From positions 90,549 through 154,548 of the forward strand of contig JANRBR010000028.1 in NCBI GenBank assembly GCA_030727405.1: a stretch of DNA of 64,000 nucleotides, in the 5' to 3' direction. Positions 42,892 through 51,715 of this stretch are shown one piece after another. This stretch comes from Crocinitomicaceae bacterium. GTDB taxonomy: Bacteria; Bacteroidota; Bacteroidia; Flavobacteriales_D; Crocinitomicaceae. The first letter of the stretch is position 1. Every line of letters starts with the position of its first letter. The notes beneath the pieces were generated by a model. It was not told where the DNA came from. It was given only the letters and a program-made list of their open reading frames with translations, and did no database searches. A program made the translations under genes and the position numbers.

Positions 42892-45800
42892 ATGGCAAAG
42901 GTACTTAAATTCTTGGGTCGCATCATCAGTATTGCATTTGAATGGCTTTTGCTGTTGGTGTTACTCCTTGCCTTTGTTGTTCGTTTCCCAAGTGTGCAAT
43001 CTTTTTTCGCTCGTCAAGCCACCGCTTTTTTGTCATCAGAATTGAATACTACGGTTAAAGTAGATCAACTAGAAATTGTATCCCTAGATAAAATCGCCTT
43101 GAAAGGGTTGATGATCAAGGACTTGGATAAGGACACTTTAATTGCGGTAGATGAACTTGTTGTCCGTTTTGACGAATTGAAAATTTTCAAAAATGAATTT
43201 ATTGTCAAGGATGTTCTTCTGAAAAAGGGAAACTTGAACATTCAAAGACATAAGAAAACGGGTGCCTACAATTATGCCTTTTTGCAAGATTATTTTGGTG
43301 GATCAGAAAAATCAACAGTAAAGACAAAGCCCATCAAATTAGACTTGAAACGCATCTCCATGCGTGATTTTCACATTAAATACGATGACCGTCGCAAATA
43401 TACCTTGCCTTATGGGGTGGATTATGACCACCTTGATTTGAAAAATGTACAACTTTTAGCAACGAAATTTAAAATCCGCGGAAACGACGTCGCATTTCAT
43501 TTGAATAAGCTAGAGTTTAAAGAGCGTGCGGGTATAAAAATCGATCACATATCTGCGTATGTATCCATTTTCAACAAAGGATTACACTTGCGAAAATTTA
43601 ACGTTCGAACAGCCAAATCCAATATCTATTTCCCTAAATTTAATTTCAATTTTAAGAATTGGGAAGCATTTGATTCCTTCGATGATGAGGTATATTTTGA
43701 TGCCTTCTTGGCACCAAGTAAGGTCGATTTATCCGATATCAGTTATTTTGCACCGGAAATGAAAGGGATGAAAGACCGTGTAGCATTGTCAGGGGTCATT
43801 ACTGAACGATTAAGAAACTTAACCATCAATGATTTTTACTTGCGTTTCGGTCAACATTCTTTTCTTCGAGGAAACCTTGTATTGCCGGATTTTCGTTTGG
43901 GGGATAAAGGCAAATTAAAAGAGTTCATTCACGATGCCCACATTTCGGTCAATGATGTTGCTCATTTGAACATGCCTGAGGGTGTTTCTTCCATTGATTT
44001 AGGTAAGACGGTTCGATTACTGGAATACGCGAAAATCGATCAATTGAAAATAGATGGGGACTTAAGACAATTCCAAGTTCGCTTGCAACGTGCAAAAACG
44101 GCAATAGGGACGGTTGGATTAAAAACCCCAATGAGAATGGAATTCATTACCAATGGGGTAGCGATTAGTCCGATCATGAAAGATTCCTCCTTCATGGAAA
44201 TCCAGTCCTTGGATGTTGCAAAATTATCCAATCAAGCTGATTTAGGATTGGCAACTGGACAAGTTCGTTTCAGTGGAACGTTTACAAATGATGGGAACTA
44301 TGAACTGAAGGATATTTCTGCTGCCTTGAGTCGATTTGATTACTTGGGTTACGCTTACTCAAACATTCGATTGTCCGAAGGTCAAATTGCAAAGGAGCAA
44401 TTCATTTCAAAAATTCAAATCAAAGACCCTAACCTGGATTTGGATTATGCTGGTTCGATATCCTTGAATAAAGTTCCTAATTACACAATGGACTTGAAGG
44501 TTTACTCCAGTGATTTAACCAAATTAAACATCACAGAAAGTCCGGGGGCTCGATTTAATGCCAATGTAACAGCGGCATTAACGGGAAGTGATTTTCAAAA
44601 TTTGAATGGGAAGCTTGAATCCAATAACCTCCGCTATGAAGAGGGAGGAAAAGAAGTTTCGCTCGATTTCATGAATGTGGTATTTGATCGAAAAAAACAA
44701 TCGGATTTCATCAACATTCAAAGTTCTTCCTTAAATGCTACAGTTCAAGGTAAAATCGACTACGAACATGTTTTAGACGATTTTACGCAAAATTTATCCT
44801 TGGTCTTCCCATCCCTGATTCAGACGAAAAAAGCAAGAAATAAGGAGGAAGGACAAAGTGACTTTTCCTATCGTTTTCAGGTGAGTAGAATCAATAATTT
44901 CTTGGATATTTTTGTTCCGGGCTTAAAAATCGCAGATGGAACAACCTTAAATGGTGCATTTAAATCTAGGGAGGATATTCTCATGGCTAAATTGAATAGC
45001 AATGAAATGGAATTTGAAGGGATTCGATTTCAGTCAATTGCCATGGATCAAACCATTACCCCAGTAGGTGTTGATGGAAGCCTAAGTATTGCAACCGTAA
45101 AATATGGAGATTCACTTTCCTTCAATGGAGTTGAGTTTTTAAATCGAGGAAAAAATGGCGTCTTAGCATCATCACTTTATTGGGACAAAGAATCAAATGA
45201 TTATTCTTCCATCAAATGGACGACACACATACTTGGAAGCGATCAAATCAATTTTATTCTTCAACCATCATTTTTCTCCATCAATGGTTTTAAATGGGAA
45301 GTTGAAAAGGAATCCGTTATTGCTTTGGCTAACAATGATGTGAGCATTGAAGATTTTCGCTTGTCTCGCGATGGACAATTAATCAAAATTGCGGGTTGTT
45401 TGACCAAAAACAATGAAGATAAGCTGCATTATCAAGTAAGTCAATTGAAATTAGATGAATTAAGCCATATGCTTGGTTTAGCACAGCTCTATTCTGGTTC
45501 TTTTTCTGGCTGGGGAGATGTTTCCAATCCGTTTACTAATTTCAATTTTAGCTGTGATGCGCGTTTAGAGAACTTGGCCATCGATGGCGAAGAAGTAGGA
45601 ACGGTATCTGTTCTGACTGATTGGAACGAAAAAAGGGAAAGCATTTTCATGCAAGGTGAACTTAAGTATCGGGATTTGCGAACCTTTGATTTCAACGGGC
45701 TTTATGCCGTGAATAAAAATGAACTCGATTTAAAATTGAAGTTTGATCAAACTGACATCAAATTTGCGAATGCATACTTGGATCCAGATGTGGTAAAGGA

Positions 45801-47472
45801 CATCCAGGGGAAAATAAATGGAAGCATTCAAGTGAAAGGAAGTCCTGATAAACCTGAGTTGAGCGGAAAACTACGTTTAGTAGATGGTGGTGCTCAAGTG
45901 GAATTGCTGGGTGTCAAATACCGAACAGAAGGAATCATTGATGTCAAAGAAGAATCGTTTGAAATCACCAACATTCCATTATACGATGAGGCCGGAAATG
46001 TTTCTTACATCATTGGTACCATCAACCATGAAAACTTTAGCGATTGGAACTTTGATTTGCAATTTAACATGGAGGACGACATTCGTAAAATCAATCCATT
46101 AACAAAACAAAATGCCGCGATAGATCAATTCATGGTTTTGAACACGAAATACAAACAAGGAGATGTCTATTATGGTAAGGCCTTCGCTCGTGGAGTTGTG
46201 AATATTTCCGGTACGGAAAGCGATTTAGATGTGTTTGTTAACCTCGAAACCAAGAAAAATACCGAAATTATTTTCCCAATGTATGGCGTTTCGGAAATTG
46301 AAAAAGAGGACGATTTCATTCAGTTTGTCAATAAATCCAATATACAAGAACAACTCGAAAGGAAATTAGACTTTTCAGGGATCGACTTGGATTTAAATTT
46401 TAAGGTAACCCAGGATGCTCAGATGAAGTTAATTTTCAATGAGCAAATTGGAGATGAAATCATCGCGCGCGGTGATGGAAACATGAACATCAAGTTGGAT
46501 CAATTGGATCAGTTATCGATGATCGGAAAATACCGCATTGCATCTGGAAGTAAGTATAATTTTGCAATGGGGTCCATCAAACAATTGTTTATGATTGAAA
46601 GCGGCTCAGTCATTGAGTGGACTGGAGACCCTTACGATGCCTTGATTGATGTTAAAACGGTTGCAACGAAAAAAGCATCGATATTGGAGCTAAGTCCAGA
46701 GCTTGCGGATAAATCGCTGGTGAATCAAGACATTTATTGTTACCTGAATTTATCAGACAAATTGTTGTCCCCTCAAATTTCCTTTGATATTAAAGCTCCA
46801 AGAGCTCCTGAAACTGGTCGCGCATTGATTGATCGCGTTTTAGCCGATTCAGATGAGAAGAACCGACAGTTTTTCTCCCTATTATTGGTCAGCAAATTCC
46901 AACCCTTGAAAGGAAACATCTCAGCAGGTGGATCAGCGGCCTTGGACTTGATTGAATCACAGATCAATGCAGCCCTCAGTAATTTATCGGAGAATTATAA
47001 ATTAAATTTAGATGTGGGTTCGGATGCAACGCAAGGTGAAACAAGTGTAGCCATTGGAATGAACAAGGGAATATTAAATGATCGACTTGTAATATCTGGA
47101 AGTTTTGGTGTGGAAAACCGATCCACAACCAGTGAAATCAGTGGAACCAAAAGTGTGCAGAATTCAGTCATCGGTGACGTGAGTTTGGAATATAAAATTC
47201 AAGATAATTTCAGGGTCCGCGCCTTTAATGAGTCGAACAATGCCACGGTGAAACAAAATGCAGGTCCTTTTACACAAGGCATCGGTATTTCCTATCGAGA
47301 AGAGTTTAATCATTGGAATGAACTGCAATTCATTCAAAAGGCAAATAGAATTTTGAAAGGCAAGGAGAAGGGAAACTTACCTGCCGATAAACGAAAAAGA
47401 CAAGCGGTCACTGTTCCGAATGCAACGAAAACGAACGTTGAGACCGATAAAGAAATAAAAGAAAAAATATGA
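42892..47472 (+). CDS. tamB: Translocation and assembly module TamB-like protein (AsmA-like/DUF490)
   Basis: It is a long inner-membrane-anchored periplasmic bridge, implicated in outer-membrane protein insertion and phospholipid transport. The 1526-residue protein has an N-terminal membrane helix (about 8-30, IISIAFEWLLLLVLLLAFVV) followed by a beta-taco body. The C-terminal third matches the TamB (DUF490) domain: GKINGSIQVKGSPDKPELSG near 975-995, then FSGIDLDLNFKV, GDGNMNIKLD, RIASGSKYNFAMG and NISAGGSAALDLIESQIN. It probably spans the periplasm with an outer-membrane Omp85-type partner; the barrel at 10428 is a possible, unproven partner. Its stop overlaps accC as ATGA. Confidence 0.9.
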   Translation: MAKVLKFLGRIISIAFEWLLLLVLLLAFVVRFPSVQSFFARQATAFLSSELNTTVKVDQLEIVSLDKIALKGLMIKDLDKDTLIAVDELVVRFDELKIFKNEFIVKDVLLKKGNLNIQRHKKTGAYNYAFLQDYFGGSEKSTVKTKPIKLDLKRISMRDFHIKYDDRRKYTLPYGVDYDHLDLKNVQLLATKFKIRGNDVAFHLNKLEFKERAGIKIDHISAYVSIFNKGLHLRKFNVRTAKSNIYFPKFNFNFKNWEAFDSFDDEVYFDAFLAPSKVDLSDISYFAPEMKGMKDRVALSGVITERLRNLTINDFYLRFGQHSFLRGNLVLPDFRLGDKGKLKEFIHDAHISVNDVAHLNMPEGVSSIDLGKTVRLLEYAKIDQLKIDGDLRQFQVRLQRAKTAIGTVGLKTPMRMEFITNGVAISPIMKDSSFMEIQSLDVAKLSNQADLGLATGQVRFSGTFTNDGNYELKDISAALSRFDYLGYAYSNIRLSEGQIAKEQFISKIQIKDPNLDLDYAGSISLNKVPNYTMDLKVYSSDLTKLNITESPGARFNANVTAALTGSDFQNLNGKLESNNLRYEEGGKEVSLDFMNVVFDRKKQSDFINIQSSSLNATVQGKIDYEHVLDDFTQNLSLVFPSLIQTKKARNKEEGQSDFSYRFQVSRINNFLDIFVPGLKIADGTTLNGAFKSREDILMAKLNSNEMEFEGIRFQSIAMDQTITPVGVDGSLSIATVKYGDSLSFNGVEFLNRGKNGVLASSLYWDKESNDYSSIKWTTHILGSDQINFILQPSFFSINGFKWEVEKESVIALANNDVSIEDFRLSRDGQLIKIAGCLTKNNEDKLHYQVSQLKLDELSHMLGLAQLYSGSFSGWGDVSNPFTNFNFSCDARLENLAIDGEEVGTVSVLTDWNEKRESIFMQGELKYRDLRTFDFNGLYAVNKNELDLKLKFDQTDIKFANAYLDPDVVKDIQGKINGSIQVKGSPDKPELSGKLRLVDGGAQVELLGVKYRTEGIIDVKEESFEITNIPLYDEAGNVSYIIGTINHENFSDWNFDLQFNMEDDIRKINPLTKQNAAIDQFMVLNTKYKQGDVYYGKAFARGVVNISGTESDLDVFVNLETKKNTEIIFPMYGVSEIEKEDDFIQFVNKSNIQEQLERKLDFSGIDLDLNFKVTQDAQMKLIFNEQIGDEIIARGDGNMNIKLDQLDQLSMIGKYRIASGSKYNFAMGSIKQLFMIESGSVIEWTGDPYDALIDVKTVATKKASILELSPELADKSLVNQDIYCYLNLSDKLLSPQISFDIKAPRAPETGRALIDRVLADSDEKNRQFFSLLLVSKFQPLKGNISAGGSAALDLIESQINAALSNLSENYKLNLDVGSDATQGETSVAIGMNKGILNDRLVISGSFGVENRSTTSEISGTKSVQNSVIGDVSLEYKIQDNFRVRAFNESNNATVKQNAGPFTQGIGISYREEFNHWNELQFIQKANRILKGKEKGNLPADKRKRQAVTVPNATKTNVETDKEIKEKI

Positions 47473-48953
47473 AAAAAGTACTCGTAGCAAATCGAGGTGA
47501 AATCGCCAGAAGGGTATTGCGAACCTTAAAAAAGATGAACATCAAAAGTGTTGCCATTTATTCTGATGCAGATGCAAATGCTCCTCATGTATTAGAAGCA
47601 GATGAGGCGGTTTATGTTGGAAAAAGTCCTTCCGCTGAAAGTTATTTGCAGCAAGACTTGATTTTATCCATTTGCAAGGATTTGGAAGTGGATGGTATTC
47701 ATCCGGGTTATGGTTTCCTTTCAGAAAATGCTGGATTCGCTCGAAAAGTGAAAGATGCTGGAATGAAATTAATTGGTCCATCTCCCGAATCAATGGAATT
47801 AATGGGCGATAAATTGAGTGCAAAACAAGCCGTAAAAGATTATAATGTTCCTTTAGTTCCTGGAGTGGATGAAGCCATTTCTGACATTCCTGCTGCAAAG
47901 CGTATTGCTGCTGAGGTCGGTTATCCGATATTGATCAAAGCTTCTGCTGGCGGTGGTGGTAAAGGAATGAGACTTGTTCATGCCGAAGAAGAATTCGAAG
48001 AACAGATGATTTTGGCACAAAACGAAGCAAGGTCTTCTTTCGGAGACGATGCCGTATTTATCGAGAAATTCGTTAATCAGCCTCGTCACATCGAAATTCA
48101 AGTATTTGCCGATCAACATGGAAATGCCGTGCATTTGTTTGAACGTGAATGTTCTGTTCAGAGACGTCATCAAAAAGTCGTTGAGGAAGCTCCAAGTGCC
48201 GTTTTAACGCCTGAAATCCGCGAGAAAATGGGTGCAGCAGCTGTTCAGGTGTGTAAAGCCTGTAACTACGAAGGAGCAGGAACTGTTGAGTTCTTAATTG
48301 ATGCGAACTTAGATTTCTATTTCCTTGAAATGAACACGAGATTGCAGGTCGAACATCCCGTTACCGAAGAAATCACCGGACTTGACCTTGTGGAATGGCA
48401 AATACGTGTTGCACGTGGCGAACGCTTACCAAAACTTCAGGATGAGTTGGCGATTCATGGTCATGCCGTGGAAATTCGTGTCTACGCAGAAGATAGTTTA
48501 AATGGATTCACCCCAGATATCGGAACATTGAACCGCTACCGCATTCCAACAGGAAAAAGTGTGCGTGTAGATGATGCGTTTGAAGAAGGAATGGAAATTC
48601 CTATTTACTATGACCCGATGATTGCGAAATTGGTCGTTTGGGGAAAAACACGAACGGAAGCCATCGATCGTGCCATCAAAGCCATTGATGATTACCAAAT
48701 ATCTGGTGTGAAAACAACGCTCGATTTTGGGAAGTTTGTCCTAAAACATGAGGCATTTAGAAGTGGGAAGTTTGATACGAACTTTGTGAAAGAACACTTT
48801 TCAAGTCCTGAATTAATGAAGGATGTAATGGAAGAGGAAAGTGTCGCTTTGCAACATGCGATTGATTCTATTTGGAGCCATGTAACCGAATTTAAAAATA
48901 AGGCGTTTGCTTCCAGAGAAATTTCTTCCTCATGGAAAAATCGCATGGAGTAA
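47469..48953 (+). CDS. accC: Biotin carboxylase (acyl-CoA carboxylase subunit)
   Basis: It carboxylates biotin on a carrier protein using ATP and bicarbonate, for malonyl-CoA or propionyl-CoA carboxylation. It has 494 residues: KKVLVANRGEIARRVLRTLKK at the N-terminus, the glycine loop ASAGGGGKGMRLV, catalytic ERECSVQRRHQKVVEEAPS, and EMNTRLQVEHPVTEEITGLDL. It has no biotinyl domain of its own (no MKM motif). No accB gene lies beside it, so the partner is elsewhere. It overlaps tamB by 4 bases, an odd functional neighbour. The C-terminal tail after about 450 is longer than E. coli AccC. It may belong to a propionyl-CoA carboxylase. Confidence 0.9.
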   Translation: MKKVLVANRGEIARRVLRTLKKMNIKSVAIYSDADANAPHVLEADEAVYVGKSPSAESYLQQDLILSICKDLEVDGIHPGYGFLSENAGFARKVKDAGMKLIGPSPESMELMGDKLSAKQAVKDYNVPLVPGVDEAISDIPAAKRIAAEVGYPILIKASAGGGGKGMRLVHAEEEFEEQMILAQNEARSSFGDDAVFIEKFVNQPRHIEIQVFADQHGNAVHLFERECSVQRRHQKVVEEAPSAVLTPEIREKMGAAAVQVCKACNYEGAGTVEFLIDANLDFYFLEMNTRLQVEHPVTEEITGLDLVEWQIRVARGERLPKLQDELAIHGHAVEIRVYAEDSLNGFTPDIGTLNRYRIPTGKSVRVDDAFEEGMEIPIYYDPMIAKLVVWGKTRTEAIDRAIKAIDDYQISGVKTTLDFGKFVLKHEAFRSGKFDTNFVKEHFSSPELMKDVMEEESVALQHAIDSIWSHVTEFKNKAFASREISSSWKNRME

Positions 48954-49018
48954 AATAATTTAATTTTTCAAATCCAATTCCGAGAAAAAACGTACTTTTA
49001 CCTCGCAAAATTTCAACA

Positions 49019-50230
49019 ATGAATTTACACGAATATCAAGGAAAATCCATCTTAAAAAGTTTCGGCGTAGCCGTTCAAGAGGGGATAGTAGTCGATAAAT
49101 TAGAAGATGCTGTGGCAGCTGCTAAAAAATTATCGGAGGAAACAGGAACAAGTTGGTTTGTCGTGAAAGCGCAAATACATGCTGGTGGACGCGGGAAAGG
49201 AACAGTGGAAGAAACTGGTTCTCATGGTGTTGTCATCGCAAAAGGACTTGACCAAGTGGAAGAAAAAGTAGCAGGTATCCTTGGTGGACACTTGACTACG
49301 CTTCAAACAAATGGAAAAGGAAAGAAAGTAAATCAAGTGTTAATCGCACAAGATGTATACTACCCAGGTGAGTCTGAGCCGCAAGAATTTTACATGTCTG
49401 TATTGTTGGACCGTGAAAAAGGAAGAAACGTGATCATCTATTCTACGGAAGGTGGAATGGACATTGAGCACGTAGCGGAACACACACCAGAAAAATTACA
49501 CAAAGAAATTGTTGATCCTCGTGTTGGACTTCAAGGATTCCAAGTACGTAAAATTGCTTTCAACCTTGGATTGTCAGGTGAAGCGTTCAAACAAATGTGC
49601 AAATTTGTCCCAGCTTTGTACAAGGCATACGAAGGAATCGATGCTTCGATGTTTGAAATCAATCCTTTGTTTAAAACATCGGATAACAAAATCATTGCAG
49701 TTGACGCAAAAGTTACATTAGATGGAAACGGATTATTCCGTCACCCAGAATACGCAGCAATGCGCGACAAAACGGAAGAAGATCCAACAGAAGTGGAAGC
49801 CGATGAGGCAGGATTGAATTTTGTGAAATTAGATGGAAACGTTGGATGTATGGTAAACGGTGCTGGACTTGCGATGGCAACCATGGACATCATCAAACTT
49901 TCAGGTGGTAATCCAGCGAATTTCTTGGACGTTGGAGGAACAGCAAACGCAGAACGCGTTGAGAAAGCATTCCACATCATCTTGAAAGATCCAAATGTGA
50001 AAGCAATCCTAATCAACATTTTTGGTGGAATCGTTCGTTGTGATCGTGTTGCCCAAGGTATCGTTGATGCATACAAAAACATCGGTGAAATTCCAGTTCC
50101 AATCATTGTTCGTTTGCAAGGAACAAACGCTGTTGAAGCGAAACGATTAATCGACGAATCAGGACTGAATGTCCATTCAGCTGTGCAACTACAAGAAGCC
50201 GCTGACTTGGTCAAAGAAGTTTTAGCATAA
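49019..50230 (+). CDS. sucC: Succinyl-CoA synthetase beta subunit (ADP-forming)
   Basis: It makes succinate and ATP from succinyl-CoA in the TCA cycle, with SucD. The 403-residue protein has the ATP-grasp opening NLHEYQGKSILKSFG and the conserved HAGGRGKGT. Further motifs are AIDAKVTLDGNG (here VDAKVTLDGNG), GNVGCMVNGAGLAMATMDI and IFGGIVRCDRVAQGIV. sucD is not adjacent. It stands as a single gene, preceded by a 65-bp gap with no consensus promoter box and followed by a hairpin terminator. Confidence 0.96.
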   Translation: MNLHEYQGKSILKSFGVAVQEGIVVDKLEDAVAAAKKLSEETGTSWFVVKAQIHAGGRGKGTVEETGSHGVVIAKGLDQVEEKVAGILGGHLTTLQTNGKGKKVNQVLIAQDVYYPGESEPQEFYMSVLLDREKGRNVIIYSTEGGMDIEHVAEHTPEKLHKEIVDPRVGLQGFQVRKIAFNLGLSGEAFKQMCKFVPALYKAYEGIDASMFEINPLFKTSDNKIIAVDAKVTLDGNGLFRHPEYAAMRDKTEEDPTEVEADEAGLNFVKLDGNVGCMVNGAGLAMATMDIIKLSGGNPANFLDVGGTANAERVEKAFHIILKDPNVKAILINIFGGIVRCDRVAQGIVDAYKNIGEIPVPIIVRLQGTNAVEAKRLIDESGLNVHSAVQLQEAADLVKEVLA

Positions 50231-50236
50231 TCATTG

Positions 50237-50261
50237 AAAGCCATCTGCGGATGGCTTTTTT
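50237..50261 (+). terminator. Terminator after sucC
   Basis: The stem AAAGCCATC / GATGGCTTT has loop TGCG and is followed by T's. It starts a few bases after the sucC stop. Confidence 0.9.
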
Positions 50262-50282
50262 ATTTCAACTACTTTTTATCAC

Positions 50283-50744
50283 ATGGCTTTCCCATCCATT
50301 TATTCAGCAGAAACAACAATTGCATTGGCAGCAAGAATTGATTCACTTACAAAGGAAACTCCAGCTCTTTGGGGTAAAATGAATGTCGGACAAATGCTTT
50401 CCCATTGTTGTGTGCCATACCAACAAATTCTTGGTGAAAATTCTGATAAACCTGGAAAGTTGATGAAATGGATCATCAAAACCTTTCTCAAAGCTTCCAT
50501 GGTGAATGAAACGTCGTACAAACCCAATATACCAACGGCTCCTACCTTTATTCGGGTCAATCAAGAATTCGATGTGGACGTCGAAAAAGCAAAATTGAAA
50601 ACCTACATTCAACAGATTCAAGAGTTGGGTCCAGAACAATTGGCTGCGAAACCCTCCTTGTCACTGGGAATGATTACACCGCAAGAATGGAATAATTTGC
50701 TCTACAAACATATTGACCACCATTTGCGTCAGTTTGGGGTGTGA
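50283..50744 (+). CDS. DUF1569/DinB-like protein
   Basis: The 153-residue cytoplasmic helical protein belongs to the DUF1569 group of the DinB-like (YfiT/thiol-transferase) superfamily. Three histidines in the expected arrangement are MLSHC near 58, and HIDHHLRQF near the C-terminus (helix 4), suggesting a divalent metal site. GKMNVGQMLSHC matches the family's characteristic helix 2. The superfamily includes thiol-dependent S-transferases; no substrate can be inferred here. The ATG at 50283 lies after the sucC terminator. The 3' end overlaps the convergent GT9 gene by 16 bases. Confidence 0.85.
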   Translation: MAFPSIYSAETTIALAARIDSLTKETPALWGKMNVGQMLSHCCVPYQQILGENSDKPGKLMKWIIKTFLKASMVNETSYKPNIPTAPTFIRVNQEFDVDVEKAKLKTYIQQIQELGPEQLAAKPSLSLGMITPQEWNNLLYKHIDHHLRQFGV

Positions 50745-51715
50745 TTCATTGCCTCCATGAGACCGTTTCCGCATTGAAAGTGACCTTTTGGACAGGCTTT
50801 GTGTCCGTGAAGCCCACAAGGACGGCATGCTAAATCCTTGACTTCAATCACCGTGGAGTCATCTGATAATGGACCAAAGCCGAATTCTGGAATCGTAGAA
50901 CAAAAGAAGGCACTTACAGGTGCATTTCCTGCAGAGGCGATGTGTAAAGGACCGGAATCGTTGACAAAATTTCGTTTGGCATCCTTCATCAAAGCAGCAG
51001 ATTGCATGAGACTTAGTTTTCCGGCTAAATTATGCACGTTGTTGCGTTGACTGATGAGCTTGATGCTTTCACATAGTTCGCTGTCGGCAGGACCGCCTAA
51101 TAAATAAAATTGAACTCCTTCTTCATCGAATTTTTCCATCACATATTGCCAAACTGCAGGAGGAGCTTGTTTCGTGAACCAAACAGAGGCCGGTGCCAGA
51201 CAATAATAAGGTTCATTTTTCCATTGCGATACGAAATCAAGATCCGATTGAGTTGGATACAATTGAGGTCTGCGTTGCTGGATGTCAACGAGGTCGTTGA
51301 TCAAAGATAAGTTTCGATCGACTTCGTGTAGTCCATTATTGATCGAGTGTTTAAATCGTTTCGAATAGAAGATCGATAAAGGATTTTTAGAAAATCCTCT
51401 TGTCTCAGATGCCCCAGATAAAACAGTGATGAGTCCGGAGGAAGCAAAGCGATGTAAGTTAAGTACCAGGTCGTATTTTTCTTTCCGAATTTCTTGAATT
51501 AAACCAAGCAGAGATTTTCTTTTTTGGGACTTATCAAAGATGCGTACACGACTCAATTTAGGATGCTCTTTTAACAAAGCTTCATTCCCTTTTTTCAAAA
51601 GGAAATCAATTTGGGCATATGGAAAAGCGTCTGATAAAGTTTCAATCAGTGGAGTTGCCAATATGACATCACCAATAAAAGCAGTTTGTATGATTAATAT
51701 TTTCCGACTCTCCAT
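50729..51715 (-). CDS. GT9 family glycosyltransferase (heptosyltransferase-like)
   Basis: A 328-residue GT-B enzyme of the lipopolysaccharide core/O-antigen type. It has the family's opening ILIIQTAFIGDVILATPLIE, a sugar-donor domain with NDSGPLHIASA, and a Cys-rich segment CRPCGLHGHKACPKGHFQC near the C-terminus, typical of the WaaF/WaaC group. The donor is probably heptose or a related sugar. It overlaps the stop of the large T9SS gene upstream by one base (TAATG), so it is coupled to that gene. This is an unusual partner for a heptosyltransferase. Confidence 0.9.
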   Translation of the reverse strand: MESRKILIIQTAFIGDVILATPLIETLSDAFPYAQIDFLLKKGNEALLKEHPKLSRVRIFDKSQKRKSLLGLIQEIRKEKYDLVLNLHRFASSGLITVLSGASETRGFSKNPLSIFYSKRFKHSINNGLHEVDRNLSLINDLVDIQQRRPQLYPTQSDLDFVSQWKNEPYYCLAPASVWFTKQAPPAVWQYVMEKFDEEGVQFYLLGGPADSELCESIKLISQRNNVHNLAGKLSLMQSAALMKDAKRNFVNDSGPLHIASAGNAPVSAFFCSTIPEFGFGPLSDDSTVIEVKDLACRPCGLHGHKACPKGHFQCGNGLMEAMNHTPN

